Positions 12,301-20,908 are shown, counted from the first letter of the stretch. The stretch is DNA of 64,000 bases from Leptasterias polaris (GCA_037783415.1 JAZGTN010000094.1:744001-808000), one strand, 5' to 3'. Notes: generated from the sequence alone by a model not told the origin. Program-made: numbers and translations.

Positions 12301-12350
12301 GCTACTAGCAGAAGTGGGAGACGACGGGGAATTGAAATAGTTGACGCCAT
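56..12350 (-). CDS. LONP2: Peroxisomal Lon protease homolog 2, partial (12 exons, C-terminus outside window)
   Basis: ATP-dependent AAA+ serine protease of the peroxisomal matrix, which in animals processes and degrades imported enzymes. Twelve exons (12350-12244, 10039-9952, 8974-8767, 7191-7091, 6361-6278, 5495-5263, 3915-3742, 3624-3439, 3157-3010, 2120-2041, 1155-923, 366-56) join in phase into 1,953 nt, 651 codons. The frame starts [15 protein letters not shown], aligned with the family N-terminus. Residues about 1-200 are the Lon N-terminal substrate-binding domain and about 200-330 its helical extension. Walker A is GPPGVGKT (371-378), Walker B FLLDEIDK (435-442), sensor 1 is Asn 488 in FIATAN, and the arginine finger is probably Arg 500. 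The Ser-Lys protease domain and any peroxisomal targeting signal lie left of position 56; human LONP2 is about 850 residues. An aspartate run at about 603-613 is the one oddity. Every boundary is GT-AG. The assignment to LONP2 rather than mitochondrial LONP1 rests on close similarity of every exon to animal LONP2. Confidence 0.95.
191..223. repeat. Coding (ATC)n microsatellite giving a poly-Asp run
   Basis: About eleven ATC/GAT triplets lie inside LONP2 exon 12 and are read on the minus strand as 11 consecutive aspartates. They fall in the poorly conserved linker between the AAA+ lid and the protease domain, so length changes stay in frame. Confidence 0.9.
923..1155 (-). CDS. LONP2: LONP2 exon 11 (sensor 1, arginine finger)
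   Basis: Residues 470-548. VLFIATANN (sensor 1) and [10 protein letters not shown] (arginine finger), then the start of the helical lid ([20 protein letters not shown]). The acceptor is CCATCTAG directly before CTACCTC, fixed by homology because an upstream AG also exists. Donor GTAAGT. Confidence 0.93.
2041..2120 (-). CDS. LONP2: LONP2 exon 10
   Basis: Residues 444-470 ([20 protein letters not shown]). 80 nt, so missed by ORF callers. Acceptor GTTCAAG, donor GTATCC. Phase 2 joins exon 11 to restore the TDHYLNV motif. Confidence 0.92.
2218..2575 (-). mobile_element. tRNA-Leu-derived SINE in LONP2 intron
   Basis: The minus-strand head (about 2575-2480) has a polymerase III A box in GTGGCCGATCGGGTAAGA and a B box GGTTCGAGTCCC. 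The anticodon-arm-like TGGACTCAAGCTCTGG resembles tRNA-Leu(CAA), and a long variable arm is present. The body (2480-2218) is about 85% alike by eye to 43580-43800, which shows that it is dispersed. The 3' tail is missing at about 2218. Confidence 0.75.
3010..3157 (-). CDS. LONP2: LONP2 exon 9 (Walker B)
   Basis: Residues 394-443. [15 protein letters not shown] (pore-loop region) and FLLDEIDKL (Walker B, Asp 438 and Glu 439). Acceptor ATTGCAG, donor GTAACTAT. Confidence 0.93.
3232..3252. repeat. Poly-G tract
   Basis: A run of about 17-18 G in a LONP2 intron, followed by GCACGTGCC. It resembles the G-rich ends of hAT-like fragments (compare 17407-18263) but has no second end. Confidence 0.6.
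3439..3624 (-). CDS. LONP2: LONP2 exon 8 (Walker A)
   Basis: Residues 332-394. Carries the nucleotide-binding P-loop GPPGVGKTS (371-379) preceded by [14 protein letters not shown], the signature entry of the Lon ATPase domain. Donor GTAAGT, phase 2. Confidence 0.95.
3742..3915 (-). CDS. LONP2: LONP2 exon 7
   Basis: Residues 274-332 ([11 protein letters not shown], then [22 protein letters not shown]), the helical linker leading into the AAA+ domain. Donor GTCAGA, again with C at +3. Confidence 0.92.
3999..4173. mobile_element. Short inverted-repeat element (GGGCCCAA ends), MITE
   Basis: 175-bp element in a LONP2 intron. Arms of about 28 bp read GGGCCCAACTTCATAGAG at the left and, reverse-complemented, GGGCCCAATTTCATAGAG at the right, both continuing into TGCTTAA. 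No coding capacity and no clear target duplication (flanks ACCT and TGAT). Confidence 0.75.
4180..5262. other. LONP2 intron 6, nothing recognised beyond the MITE
   Basis: AT-rich intron sequence between exons 6 and 7 and right of the 3999-4173 element. Contains a short (GTGGGTT)n stretch near 4433-4450. I see no gene, RNA or repeat structure. Confidence 0.6.
5263..5495 (-). CDS. LONP2: LONP2 exon 6
   Basis: Residues 197-274, containing [28 protein letters not shown] and an acidic stretch [15 protein letters not shown]. The donor is GTCAGT, with C instead of the usual A/G at +3. It is chosen because it keeps phase with exon 7 and preserves the spacing to MP..AHK seen in the family. Confidence 0.88.
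6278..6361 (-). CDS. LONP2: LONP2 exon 5
   Basis: Residues 169-196 ([20 protein letters not shown]). 84 nt, phase 0 to 0. Acceptor TTGACAG, donor GTAAGA. Too short for ORF callers; placed by homology and phase. Confidence 0.88.
6852..6933. mobile_element. 82-bp near-palindromic MITE
   Basis: Perfect 30-bp arms, starting CAGGGGTCGATTTCACAAAG at 6852 and mirrored up to 6933. A 22-bp centre is itself partly self-complementary (CGTCCTAACT and AATAAGACA). Sits in a LONP2 intron. The RNA would fold as a single hairpin. Confidence 0.8.
7018..7060. repeat. (CAA)n(CGA)n microsatellite
   Basis: AACAACAAC repeats change to CGACGACGAC just downstream of LONP2 exon 4 (minus orientation). Confidence 0.8.
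7091..7191 (-). CDS. LONP2: LONP2 exon 4
   Basis: Residues 135-168 ([20 protein letters not shown], then [11 protein letters not shown]). Acceptor CTTATAG, donor GTTAGT. Phase 1 in, phase 0 out. Confidence 0.88.
7301..7380. repeat. Tandem motif with CRE-like and GGCGCC boxes
   Basis: TGACGTAA (7305) and two perfect CRE octamers TGACGTCA (7334-7341, 7365-7372) are spaced 29 and 31 bp apart. They alternate with two identical AATGGCGCCCGT blocks (7317-7328, 7346-7357). The array follows poly-T and poly-G tracts in LONP2 intron 3. A regulatory function is only an inference. Confidence 0.6.
7381..8760. other. LONP2 intron 3 remainder, no gene recognised
   Basis: Includes a GC-richer stretch 7433-7740 (GGGGCCCGGGCC) with short ORFs on both strands that show no family resemblance, then AT-rich sequence with a (G)10 tract at 8285. 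Confidence 0.5.
8767..8974 (-). CDS. LONP2: LONP2 exon 3
   Basis: Residues 66-135, including [12 protein letters not shown] and [11 protein letters not shown], the most conserved strand block of the Lon N-terminal domain. Acceptor TTTCAG, donor GTAAGT, leaving in phase 1. The reading frame runs past the donor for about 40 codons, so a simple ORF caller over-extends it. Confidence 0.93.
9002..9951. other. LONP2 intron 2, no gene recognised
   Basis: Short open frames only (for example 9322-9630 plus), low-complexity CT-rich and AT-rich. No splice-linked homology to known proteins. Confidence 0.5.
9952..10039 (-). CDS. LONP2: LONP2 exon 2
   Basis: Residues 36-65 ([20 protein letters not shown] region). 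Acceptor TTCTCTTTAG, donor GTTGGTAT. Enters in phase 2 and leaves in phase 0. Part of the N-terminal substrate-recognition domain. Confidence 0.9.
11058..11160. repeat. Direct repeat, copy 1
   Basis: About 103 bp matching 11879-11985: both contain a TGTCCCTT..CCCAATC block, then ACCCACCCTCAGCT, then CCAAATAAA, and end in a GGCTGT box. The copies lie about 820 bp apart in LONP2 intron 1 and bracket the 11179-11564 MITE. Confidence 0.7.
11179..11564. mobile_element. 386-bp TIR element (CTAGTGTTGGGCGCAAAC)
   Basis: Perfect 18-bp terminal inverted repeats at 11179-11196 and 11547-11564. The TAGTGTTGGGC start resembles hAT-superfamily ends. The left subterminal region (11197-11300) repeats CTTCAAG and GCTTGAAGCTTGC motifs in GC-rich context. 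No transposase; 8-bp target duplication not visible. Confidence 0.75.
11879..11985. repeat. Direct repeat, copy 2
   Basis: Partner of 11058-11160, roughly 80-85% identical by eye, with small A-tract differences. Confidence 0.7.
12244..12350 (-). CDS. LONP2: LONP2 exon 1 (start codon)
   Basis: Encodes residues 1-36, beginning at the ATG 12350-12348. The peptide [15 protein letters not shown] followed by GILLPG matches the start of the Lon N-terminal domain. Donor GTAAGAAT, phase 2. No other in-frame ATG is needed. Confidence 0.9.
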
Positions 12351-12530
12351 GTTTACAAGGTCAGATTCTTGTTGATCAAGTTGAGTATGGAACGCCCCAT
12401 CTCCCAAAAATTGAATTGTAAGTCCAGCAACTATAACGTCGTGAGAGCAGCTGGTAATGGTGAGTATGTACTCATCACTTATGGGCCAAGGCGTTCGGAG
12501 AAGGCTGACAGAATATTGTTTATCGTGGTT

Positions 12531-12770
12531 TAAAGGCTAGGTATACCTTTGGCTTTTGGAACAGTTCGATTGTTTTAATTCTATATAAATGTAGATATAT
12601 ACAATAAAACTAACCTGTGAAAATTTCACTTCAAAGTGGTCGCGTTTTTGAGATATCGCCAAAAACGCGGAGCGAATAATAATGTCCATGCAGGAAGAAT
12701 AATCCGTAATAGCAATACACAATCTGAGAAGCGTTTCTGACAGAAACCCTTCTCAGATTCAAAATGCTTA
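12531..12770. mobile_element. Fold-back element copy A
   Basis: Homologous over about 235 bp to 31625-31855. Shares AATAAAACTAACCTGTGAAA and TTCACTTCAAA, and ends in an inverted repeat AATCTGAGAAG..CTTCTCAGATT (12721-12759). Lies just upstream of LONP2. Confidence 0.75.
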
Positions 12771-13488
12771 TAAGCCAAATGATAAATATTAAAAACGTTC
12801 AGGGTATTTAGTGCAGAAAGTCCCACTGTAAAAATAAAATCAACCCGCGCTTGTGCGTTCCACACACAAGATGCACAGATCAGGGGATGACAAGGACTTC
12901 TGGACTCTTCCATTACACTCAACGGGGTGAATTGCATAGTGCAAACATAAAGAACACTTTACAGGTTAATTCTTTTTCACACACAAAATGATTTATTTTT
13001 AAATCAAGCAATAAGATTTGTTCAGTACTAACATCAAATGACCCGTATTTCCGAAGACTTCATCATGACAAACTACAGCATAGCTCATGGGGTTGTACAG
13101 TCTACACCCCTGTAGGATAATCCCGCGGCCCAGAGAGTACCGAAGCCGTATCAATGCAAAATGTTCGACAAGTTAGTGTCAGAAATGACGGATTTTAGCA
13201 ATAAATAAAGCTCAAACTCCACTACAAACTTACAGTAAAAACACCTTGAATTGTGTGAAATAGGTCAACTAGTTGCTCAAAATATTTGTGATTAAACGCT
13301 ACGATGCAACTTCGATCACGAAGTGAAGCATGTTGAGAAGCATGTTGAGTGTGCATTAATACAGACCCAAACGTCCGTCTGGCCATGGTTTTGCCTTAAA
13401 AAGTCATGATTGGTGGAAGAAAACGCTCTTAGTTTTCAACCAATCATATTGTATTTTATATCAATCTGTCGGGAATTTTGTCTCTTAC
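12771..13488. other. Upstream region of LONP2, no gene recognised
   Basis: Intergenic, moderately AT-rich. Short minus-strand open frames (12626-12937) overlap the fold-back element and are not protein-like. Confidence 0.5.
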
Positions 13489-14290
13489 TATGGAATACCA
13501 TATCTGCCATCGACCGTCGCCCGTCGCCCGTAGCCGTCGCCCGTCGCCCGTCGCCATCGTCCGTCGCCCCTTAGTACTACAAAACACGTGAATGCGCAAT
13601 ACACACCACTGTCATCCATTTAATGCTTTGTTACATGCTTTATGTGTGGATGCAATCAAAGACATAGTGGATCCAAGATAAAATGGAGCATGTAGAAGCT
13701 ACGTCTTAGAAGAATCTAATGTTGAAAACATACATGACATGGCTTCGCTATATATGCGGTTTTTTCATGAGCACCGTTGTCTCTACGACTTCTGTATCTA
13801 TAAGTATATAACTGTAGTGTTGGATGAGTTTACACAAGGAATAATTTCCATACACATTACTTTAATAACAATACTACACTGAAATAATATACAATAATAT
13901 AGTGGGGGAAAAGGGATATTGTTCCTATGTTGGGTTCCATGTTTGGTGCTGGAGAAGAGATATACATACGGGTCGTGTGAACCTTACAACACATTGTGAT
14001 GTGCTACACTGTGCTGTTATCATCGTGCTTCACTCACTGTTGTCCCTGTCCTCATTTTGTTTGTATTTTGAGTTTGACTGTCATAGAGGACATGAATGCA
14101 AGCAAAACAATTGCACTGCGCATGCGCGAAAAGAACTAAAACCAATGCGACGGGCGACCGTCGACGGGCGACCGTCGACGGTCGACGGTCGACGGTCGAC
14201 GGGCGATGCACGACGGTCGACGGTCGACGGGCGATGCACGACGGGCGACGGGCGACGGACGACGCACGATGGCAGATATGGAATTCCATA
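13489..14290. mobile_element. TIR element with CGTCGN hexamer satellite arms
   Basis: 24-bp TIRs beginning TATGGAAT(A/T)CCATATC (13489-13512 and 14267-14290, one mismatch). Immediately inside both are hexamer arrays of CGTCGCC/CGTCGAC type (13513-13566 and 14146-14266). Flanks CTCTTAC and CTCTGAC could be a 7-bp target duplication. The 580-bp interior is AT-rich without a transposase. Open frames across the right array (13902-14372 and others) come from the satellite. Confidence 0.75.
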
Positions 14291-15494
14291 CTCTGACGTC
14301 TTCGTAAATTTTGACGAGCCGCTTCCACGAGTTTTGCCATTGAATTTAGTACAACGACCCACTGAAAAATGACCCAAATCAGGCTATATTTCAAATGTTT
14401 AGTGTTTGGTAGTACACTGAAGCTTATAATATTTATTTAAATATCTCGAGCGTAATTGTAAGATAAGTTGTCCTACTGTTCTGTGATGATCAAAGTTATT
14501 CTCGGCTTTGCACGGGACGAGCTCAACATTGCGCGCTTAGCACGCTCATGGGGTTTGCGTTGAGCAGATGCGCCGAAGTTTTCAATATGTCCGACACAAG
14601 AAAGATACGATGAAACTTAATTGACATACATTTTTGTTGCAGCTCAAACTGCTTTTATTCAAACTGAAATTCGGCTATGCCTGAACGGGAATCATGCAAA
14701 CCACTAAGTGCAGGTTTTCCCTTGAACATTTTTCCAAACAAACAGTAGGCCTCTTACACAGTAAATAAATGTGAGCTTGTCAAAAAGTCAAGTTAATAGG
14801 GCTATACTTGGCAGCTTGCGAAGGCCTATTACACATTAAATAAATGAATGATTGAAAGTTTTTAAACTTTGCATTACAATTGGAGCCGTCAATGCACAGT
14901 GCGATTCCACTGTTTGTACCCACGGTCGGAGTAGCCCCACCTGAACTGATGGGCGCCCAAACTCTGCTTACAAATTCGGCTTTAATTCAAAAGAAAGGAA
15001 AATAATCAAAAAAGAGGCATTGGCAGTGCGCAGTCCTGATCCCATAAAATACGCCAAGCACATTCCAATGCTACACATGTGTTAAGCACCGCCTTACAAT
15101 ATTATCTAGAATTTACTTAGAAAAATGTGGTGTACAGGGGTGGAGGCGGGTTGATCCCGTTTTTTAGCTAGCTGCAACAAGAGTGATTCATACCACAAAT
15201 CTGGCGCCCGCCCTCCAAATTTTCCGACGTAAAGACCAGTTCTGATCATGGACGAAACTTTACTCGCCAATAATAGAAAAGAGAGCTGGCCAATCCTAAA
15301 AGAGCTCGCGAACTCAATGGGCGGCCTGCCAAACGAAAGTCGGCAGATCAGACCAAGCCTATTTCTTTACCAAGACCTGGGACCAAATTAACAAAAAGCA
15401 ACCCTGGATAAACAGAGCATATGAACAACACTAACAAAATAAAAGGAGATCGCCAGCAGAAAGCATTTTTTCGCGTATGCGATAAAATGAAATA
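14291..15494. other. Intergenic, nothing recognised
   Basis: No long open frame, inverted repeat or RNA gene seen between the hexamer-armed element and the palindrome-rich stretch. Confidence 0.5.
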
Positions 15495-15700
15495 TATTCA
15501 TGTGAATATTTACGTAAATATTCACGATCTGTGCCCCAAATTATTTACGTAAGTAATCACAATTTGTACCCAGGCCCAAATTGTGAATATTCACGTAAGA
15601 TATTAACGTGAATATTCACGAGTTGTTCCCCAATCGCAAATATTTGTGATTTGTACCCCCGATTGCAAATGTATATTCACGATATACCCTCGCAATCCAA
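15495..15700. repeat. Degenerate palindrome-rich repeats (AATATTCACG / TGTNCCC)
   Basis: Four or five degenerate units of about 40-55 bp joining an AATATTCACGA block to a TGTNCCCC block (near 15515, 15560, 15612, 15650, 15671). Includes a perfect 24-bp palindrome at 15502-15525 and a 14-bp one at 15607-15620. Confidence 0.65.
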
Positions 15701-15762
15701 GTCATCCTTAATATATTTTGGTATTGTTTAGCAACCTATGATCATGCTATGGTGGCCCTGAA

Positions 15763-16226
15763 GGGACATCACACATCTTTGCAAATATTAATGATGTCGC
15801 AAATATAGCAAATATCTTTGCAAATAGTTATTTGCAATGTCGTCAATATTACCGCAAATATCTTTGCAAATAATCTTTACAAATATCTTTGCAAATGTTT
15901 GCGATGTCGCAATTTGCAAATATCTTTGCAATTGCGATGTCGCAAATGTTGTCACATACTGTATCACATACTTTGTTGTATAGTTTGCATATTTCCTTTT
16001 TCCGGGAAGCTAGTGGGTCAATTTATGTGATAAAATAATAATAAATAACAACATTTATAATGCGCACATATCCACCCAAAGAGGTATGCGAGAGGATTTG
16101 CGGCATCGCAAACTTGAAAAGTTATTTGCAAAGACATTTGTGAAAATATTTGCAACATCGCAAATTTGCAAAGATGTTTGCCATGTTTGCGACATGCACG
16201 CAAATTATTGCGATGTGTGATGTCCC
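15763..16226. mobile_element. 464-bp MITE with GGGACATCACACATC ends
   Basis: 15-bp TIRs at 15763-15777 and 16212-16226. Subterminal regions on both sides are filled with CTTTGCAAATAT and GATGTCGCAAAT-like motifs (about 8 on the left, 5 on the right in inverse orientation), a typical pattern of transposase-binding repeats. No coding capacity. Confidence 0.8.
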
Positions 16227-17406
16227 AACAGCCAGACGGTAGAGTGCGATTTAAAGAAAAAGCTGAGCTGTAGGCTACTGGTACTGTGGCAAATAATGTG
16301 GCAAATAATGTTTATCGTTTATAAGAAGAAACAACAATATTTTATTAAAAGGTTACTCATTCACATGCCCTCAAGGTATATAGGGTGCGCTAAGTTTCTG
16401 GGAAATTTGTACCAGCACAAAGGGTAGCAAGAACAGGAATGTATTGAAACAACAATACAATGTTATTTTGAAAATTAACTTATTTGATCTTTGGTGTAAC
16501 TGAGACATTTTCATTTTCACATTTTTTGTCATAGATATAATAACCTTTTCAAATTTTCATCGTTCTGAAGCCATACGCCTAGAGCTTGCCTTGTCATTTG
16601 TCAAAAAGAAAGTTTCATTTGAAGACAGAAGTGGATTAATTTTTTCAATGAGACTTTTAGTCTTAAAAACCCTGTAAAAAAAAAAGAGATATTATTTAAA
16701 TTTCATATTCGAGTGGGTGCGGTTCATAAAAAAGTGACGTCACCTAATTACGAAATAAACTGTAATGTGTAAGAAACATCTTTCTTTGAACATACGCATG
16801 ATCAAAAGTACGTAAAAACTAAAAAAATCGATAGAAAATTAATATAACCTGGTTATCAACACGCATCGCATCTCAAAAAGTGTTGTTCCCCCCACGGCGT
16901 TCAATACATGGCGAACGAGAAACTTTGAGAAAACTTGCCGGAAGTGTGTGGTGTGTGTGTATGCCAAAACTTGCTTGCACAGTGACATAGTAGTATAATA
17001 ATACAGCACGGACGCATAGAAACTACAGCTCGCCTGCTTGGTTGTTGTATGGAGGAATGGTTGTTGTATGTGCTACTTCAACAGAAGTGTAGAGAGTAGG
17101 TAACCACTCATTGTATCTGCTGTAGTCTTGTACTTATTTAGTTTAGGAGTCCATGAAGCCATTTAGTGCAACTTGCCACTTAAAGCGGCAAGATAGACCC
17201 TTCTTCTTCTTCCTTGGTGAGTACAGTCCGCCGATGGCGTACTGTGTGATGATAAATTGAATAGAAAGTTGTTGTTCGGCGTTGTCTTGAGCTTGGTCGT
17301 GAGGTGAGTTGATGGTTGACATGGATGGTTGACGGTAGATCTATCATGCTCGTAGTCGTAGTGTAGTTGTAGTTGTACTACGTCTAGTACTAGTACTAGT
17401 AGTAGT
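16227..17406. other. Intergenic; possible 5' non-coding exon of the sulfotransferase
   Basis: No coding gene. A strong donor CCTTG|GTGAGT at 17216/17217 follows a stretch free of repeats. The sulfotransferase coding exon begins after an acceptor at 20814-20815, so its 5' UTR must be spliced from somewhere upstream; this is one candidate. cDNA is required. Confidence 0.2.
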
Positions 17407-18263
17407 CAAGGGCGTCGATGGGTGGGGGGCGGGGGGACATGTCCCCCCCCCCCACTTTTTAGACTGGGGGGACAGCATATCAGATGTCCCCCCCCCCCCC
17501 CACTTTTTGATTGACTGTTCATTCATTAGAAATATGAAAAAATATACACCATTTTCTAGATTTAATATTTCATTACAATTTTTGTTCAAATAAAAGAATA
17601 GCGAACAAACGGTGAAATGTTTTCTTCATTTTCATCTTTTGTTCTGATGGACTACGCGCAGAATGGTATTTTTGGCCTATTTCCGTTTCTATAATATAGA
17701 CAATAGATGACAAGTTTCGTCCAAGACATGAACGCCAAAATCCCGCTTACATACCTTGTTAGCATTCAAGTTATGTGTCATTTGTGTATGCTATAATGTA
17801 CGGTACACGATCCTCCACAAAGGATGTCTGTGTGTGCGTGCACGTGCAAATGTGATACATTTTCAAATTGTTACAATCGCACAACGCAAAAAATGTAGTA
17901 AAATCCATTAAAATAAATAGGAGCAGTTTGGGTCATGACAAGATTTGTCGAAGAAGCAGTATTTTGTTTTTTCGAAGAACTTCAAGCCGACACACGATAA
18001 ACGCCGGACTCCCGAAGCATGTTTGTATTTGGTAGAATCTCGGTTTTACAAATAAGGGAAACCCAGGCCCAAACACCATTTCGGATGATGTTATTGTTAA
18101 ATATCACCCCCTGTAACTCGCCTCCTGGTCAAACAAAAATAGGGAACAAGTGTAACACAGAATTAAATGTAAAAGTAATGGGGGGTGCAAATAATGTAAT
18201 ATGTATTTTGTCAAGACTTGCTCGCCCGTCCCCCCTACTTTTCAGTAGCGATCGACGCCCTTG
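17407..18263. mobile_element. hAT-like non-autonomous element (CAAGGGCGTCGAT ends)
   Basis: 13-bp TIRs CAAGGGCGTCGAT at 17407-17419 and 18251-18263, with subterminal GGGGGGAC blocks and poly-C tracts followed by CACTTTTT. Both flanks read GTAGTAGT, consistent with an 8-bp hAT target duplication, although the site is a TAG microsatellite so this is weak. No transposase frame is left in about 857 bp. Confidence 0.7.
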
Positions 18264-19412
18264 GTAGTAGTAGTACTAGGATCATCATAAAGGATGTAGC
18301 TATTACAGCATAAATTACTAAGTAGAGTAGCTATCGCAGTTGCCCTTTTCTGGCCTTTGTCGAGCATTTGGACAGTCTACACAACACAATGGGGATTTCT
18401 CATCAATTCAAAGCCTGCTGTTATTTGTGTTAAGCATCCTAGCACTCGCCCACAATTAAAACGAAATATAATTTACTCCTGAACCGCGCCACAAAATTCC
18501 CTGCCATAGTTTGAAAGTAGAATTCCTAAGATAACTTTCATCGTGATTATTTTCTTATTAACAACAACTCAAGTTTATTTTATTTTACAGGGGATGAAAT
18601 ACCTTTTGAATGCTTTACGCAGTTGCTTTGTTTGTTTTACCAAACTGAAGCATTGAGGTTAGAAACATAAGACAAATTCATCAAAGAAAGTCCTATTAAA
18701 TTGGGAAACACAGTCGTTTGACCAGTTCTGGATCACTTTTGGAATTCACATTGTTTTTGTTGCAATCTGTTTGACATCTTAAACAAAAAAGTTGATCAGT
18801 TTACCTATGGCATAAAACTCATCAATTGACATAGACAAACAAATTGACAACAAAATTGTCAAAAAAAGATTGGGGCCTATTTTTGAAGAGGCTTCGAGAA
18901 CAGTACCATCACCTGCTTTTGACCAGTTAAAGATCAGTTGATTCTATTTTGAATCAGTAGCGTGCCCTCTAATTGCAAACCCATACTCCCATTCGTAAAA
19001 CTGTCTCCCAAGGACACGAACTTCAGAAAAGTTTGTTGGCCTTGGTATTCCTTTCTCCAGCAAATTTCATGTAAGTGTCTTCAACACCAGCAACAACTTG
19101 GCAACAAAAACACAAAACAACAGTAGGCAAATGGAAAAGAGTATAAGGCACGGTAGTGCAGTAGTACTGCTGCTACAGCTACAGGTTTCAGCAGAGTAGC
19201 AAACTCGGCAAACTACTTTATTTAACACCCCTTACAAAGATTCTGCCTTTTGATTGGTTTAAAGCGCCACATGACATATCTTAATTTGACTAAAAAGCCA
19301 CGCTAATGCGACGTGCTAAGGTGCTAAGCAGTAAACAAGGTACTGGGTTACCAGCAACCGAAGTACAATCCCATAGCAACAGCAGCTTTTGCTAGACAAC
19401 TAGGCACATTAT
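18264..19412. other. Intergenic, nothing recognised
   Basis: AT-rich, no open frame above about 60 codons, no inverted repeats noted. Confidence 0.5.
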
Positions 19413-19586
19413 GGGGTGTTATAAAACAAATGTTGACTGCTTTTACTCGTGCTATGGTTCTATGGCTCCCTAGGTGATCCCTGGAGCAGTCTATTTTCCC
19501 TCTAGGCCAATGCTCTGAGGATCACTTCGGGAGTCCTAGTTTTAGTCATAGCTTTCAAAGTAGTCAATACTTTTATACTAATATCC
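19413..19586. mobile_element. Imperfect inverted repeat, probable MITE
   Basis: Arms of about 65 bp, diverged. TGACTGCTTTT, GCTATGGTT and GGCTCCCTAGGTGATCC on the left are mirrored by GGATCACTTCGGGAGTCC, GTCATAGC and AAAGTAGTCA on the right. Confidence 0.5.
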
Positions 19587-19774
19587 TGTCATAAGATAGG
19601 GGTTGCAAGTCATCTTACATTTATGTAGTGAGTGTAAATTGGGAGGGCGAAAAAAGAAAAAAAAACATATTGTAGAACTCTCTTTATTTTTCACAGCTAA
19701 TGTTGAAATGGGTCTGTAGGTACAAATATCATGTTTGTTTTCATTTTCTTAGATGGTTATAACTTTTCTTAAGT

Positions 19775-20091
19775 CCTTTCACACTTTATCCTGTGTGGAA
19801 TACAGCCTTGGGAGGTTTTCTTTTACCCCACGGTTACCCCTGCGCACTTTCAAACTATCCCTGCACGCGTATTCCCTGGTCCTTATTTCACGGGGTTCCT
19901 TTTGTTGTAAGCCATGAAAAAGGGTAAGCCAAACCCGCTCCTGTTTATCACAAGCAGTTATATCCCAGGGGATTAAACGGACCCCATGTTTTATCGCTTA
20001 CCCCTACTCCAGAGCAGGGGTGGCTATTCACCGGAGTATGCCCAATTGCCAGGGGTAGATAAGAGGTATAAAGCAATCCAGGTGTGAAAGG
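19775..20091. mobile_element. Probable MITE with CCTTTCACAC ends
   Basis: 10-bp perfect TIRs (19775-19784, 20082-20091) around a GC-richer 300-bp interior with several GGGGTA/TACCCC boxes. A second CCTTTCACA end in minus orientation occurs at about 20134-20142 beside a GGG-rich palindrome (20103-20135), suggesting a nested or compound insertion. Confidence 0.5.
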
Positions 20092-20129
20092 GCTGGCCAA
20101 TAGTCCCTGGGTTTCCCCCAGGGAATAGA

Positions 20130-20395
20130 CTATTGTGAAAGGGGCAGTTTGAGTATGTCGGTGAAAATCCCTGAGGTAAATGATTTATTGAACAGAAGTG
20201 CCAGTGGCTTTACATTTTTAGCTTCTTGTATAACAAAATAACTTAAATTATCGCAATCAGGAGCTTTCCTGGCCGGGAGTTTAGAGATATAAAATGACAA
20301 TTTCTGCTTCAGTGATTGGGTCAAGAGATAAAGAGTGTGGTCACTTTCAGCAAGGAAGGCCTCAATAGATGGATCACATGTTTGAAGATCTCTTG
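20130..20395 (-). pseudogene. Non-LTR reverse transcriptase fragment
   Basis: Minus-strand frame with KLPARKAPDCDNLSYF and PLALLFNKSFTSGIF, the fingers motif region (K.P..DN, then LFN.S...G.FP) that precedes the catalytic RT motifs of CR1/jockey-like LINEs. The frame shifts near 20310: upstream ITEAEIV is read in another frame. The 3' side is cut by the CCTTTCACA repeat. A dead fragment. Confidence 0.7.
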
Positions 20396-20815
20396 GTACA
20401 AGTTATTACCAAATGTTGATAAGGCAGTCATTCAAAACACAAACTTGTTTGTTTTAGATTGACACAATATAAATAGATAAGATTTCTCTTGCCTTTAGGA
20501 TTAATTTGGTCCCTGTTGAACTGTTTGCCAAACTAAGTCAATAATAAACTGTTCTTGTTATGATAAAGGCCTATAGGAAGATTTGTAGTGGGAAGTAGTT
20601 TTTTTTTTGAGAAATTACTTGTGCAAGTGTTCAGTTGTGGTAAGTTGGAGTTGTATCATGTTTCCCTTTGACAGTCATTGATGGCAAGGACAAACTATCT
20701 CATGATTCTTTGTGTACTTGTGATCAATGGAGTAAATGTGAGAGACATTTGAATTGAGCATCCTTGCAAAATTATAACTTTCATTTTTCACGGTAATTTG
20801 TTTTTCATATTACAG

Positions 20816-20908
20816 GATCTGATGATGACTGATGACTGTCAGCAAAATGAACAGAATTATCATGGCCAGACGAAATCGCTGCATTGTGTTCAGTTTATTG
20901 ATCAGTAG
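20816..20908 (+). other. Overlapping upstream ORF at the sulfotransferase start
   Basis: Two ATGs at 20822 and 20825, just after the acceptor, open a 28-codon frame in a different phase that runs over the main start codon and stops inside the gene. This is a possible dampener of translation; initiation use is unknown. Confidence 0.3.

Noticed and set aside
13902..14394. Arg/Gly-rich open frames on both strands
   Set aside because: They arise from CGTCGN hexamers of the transposon-like element at 13489-14290.
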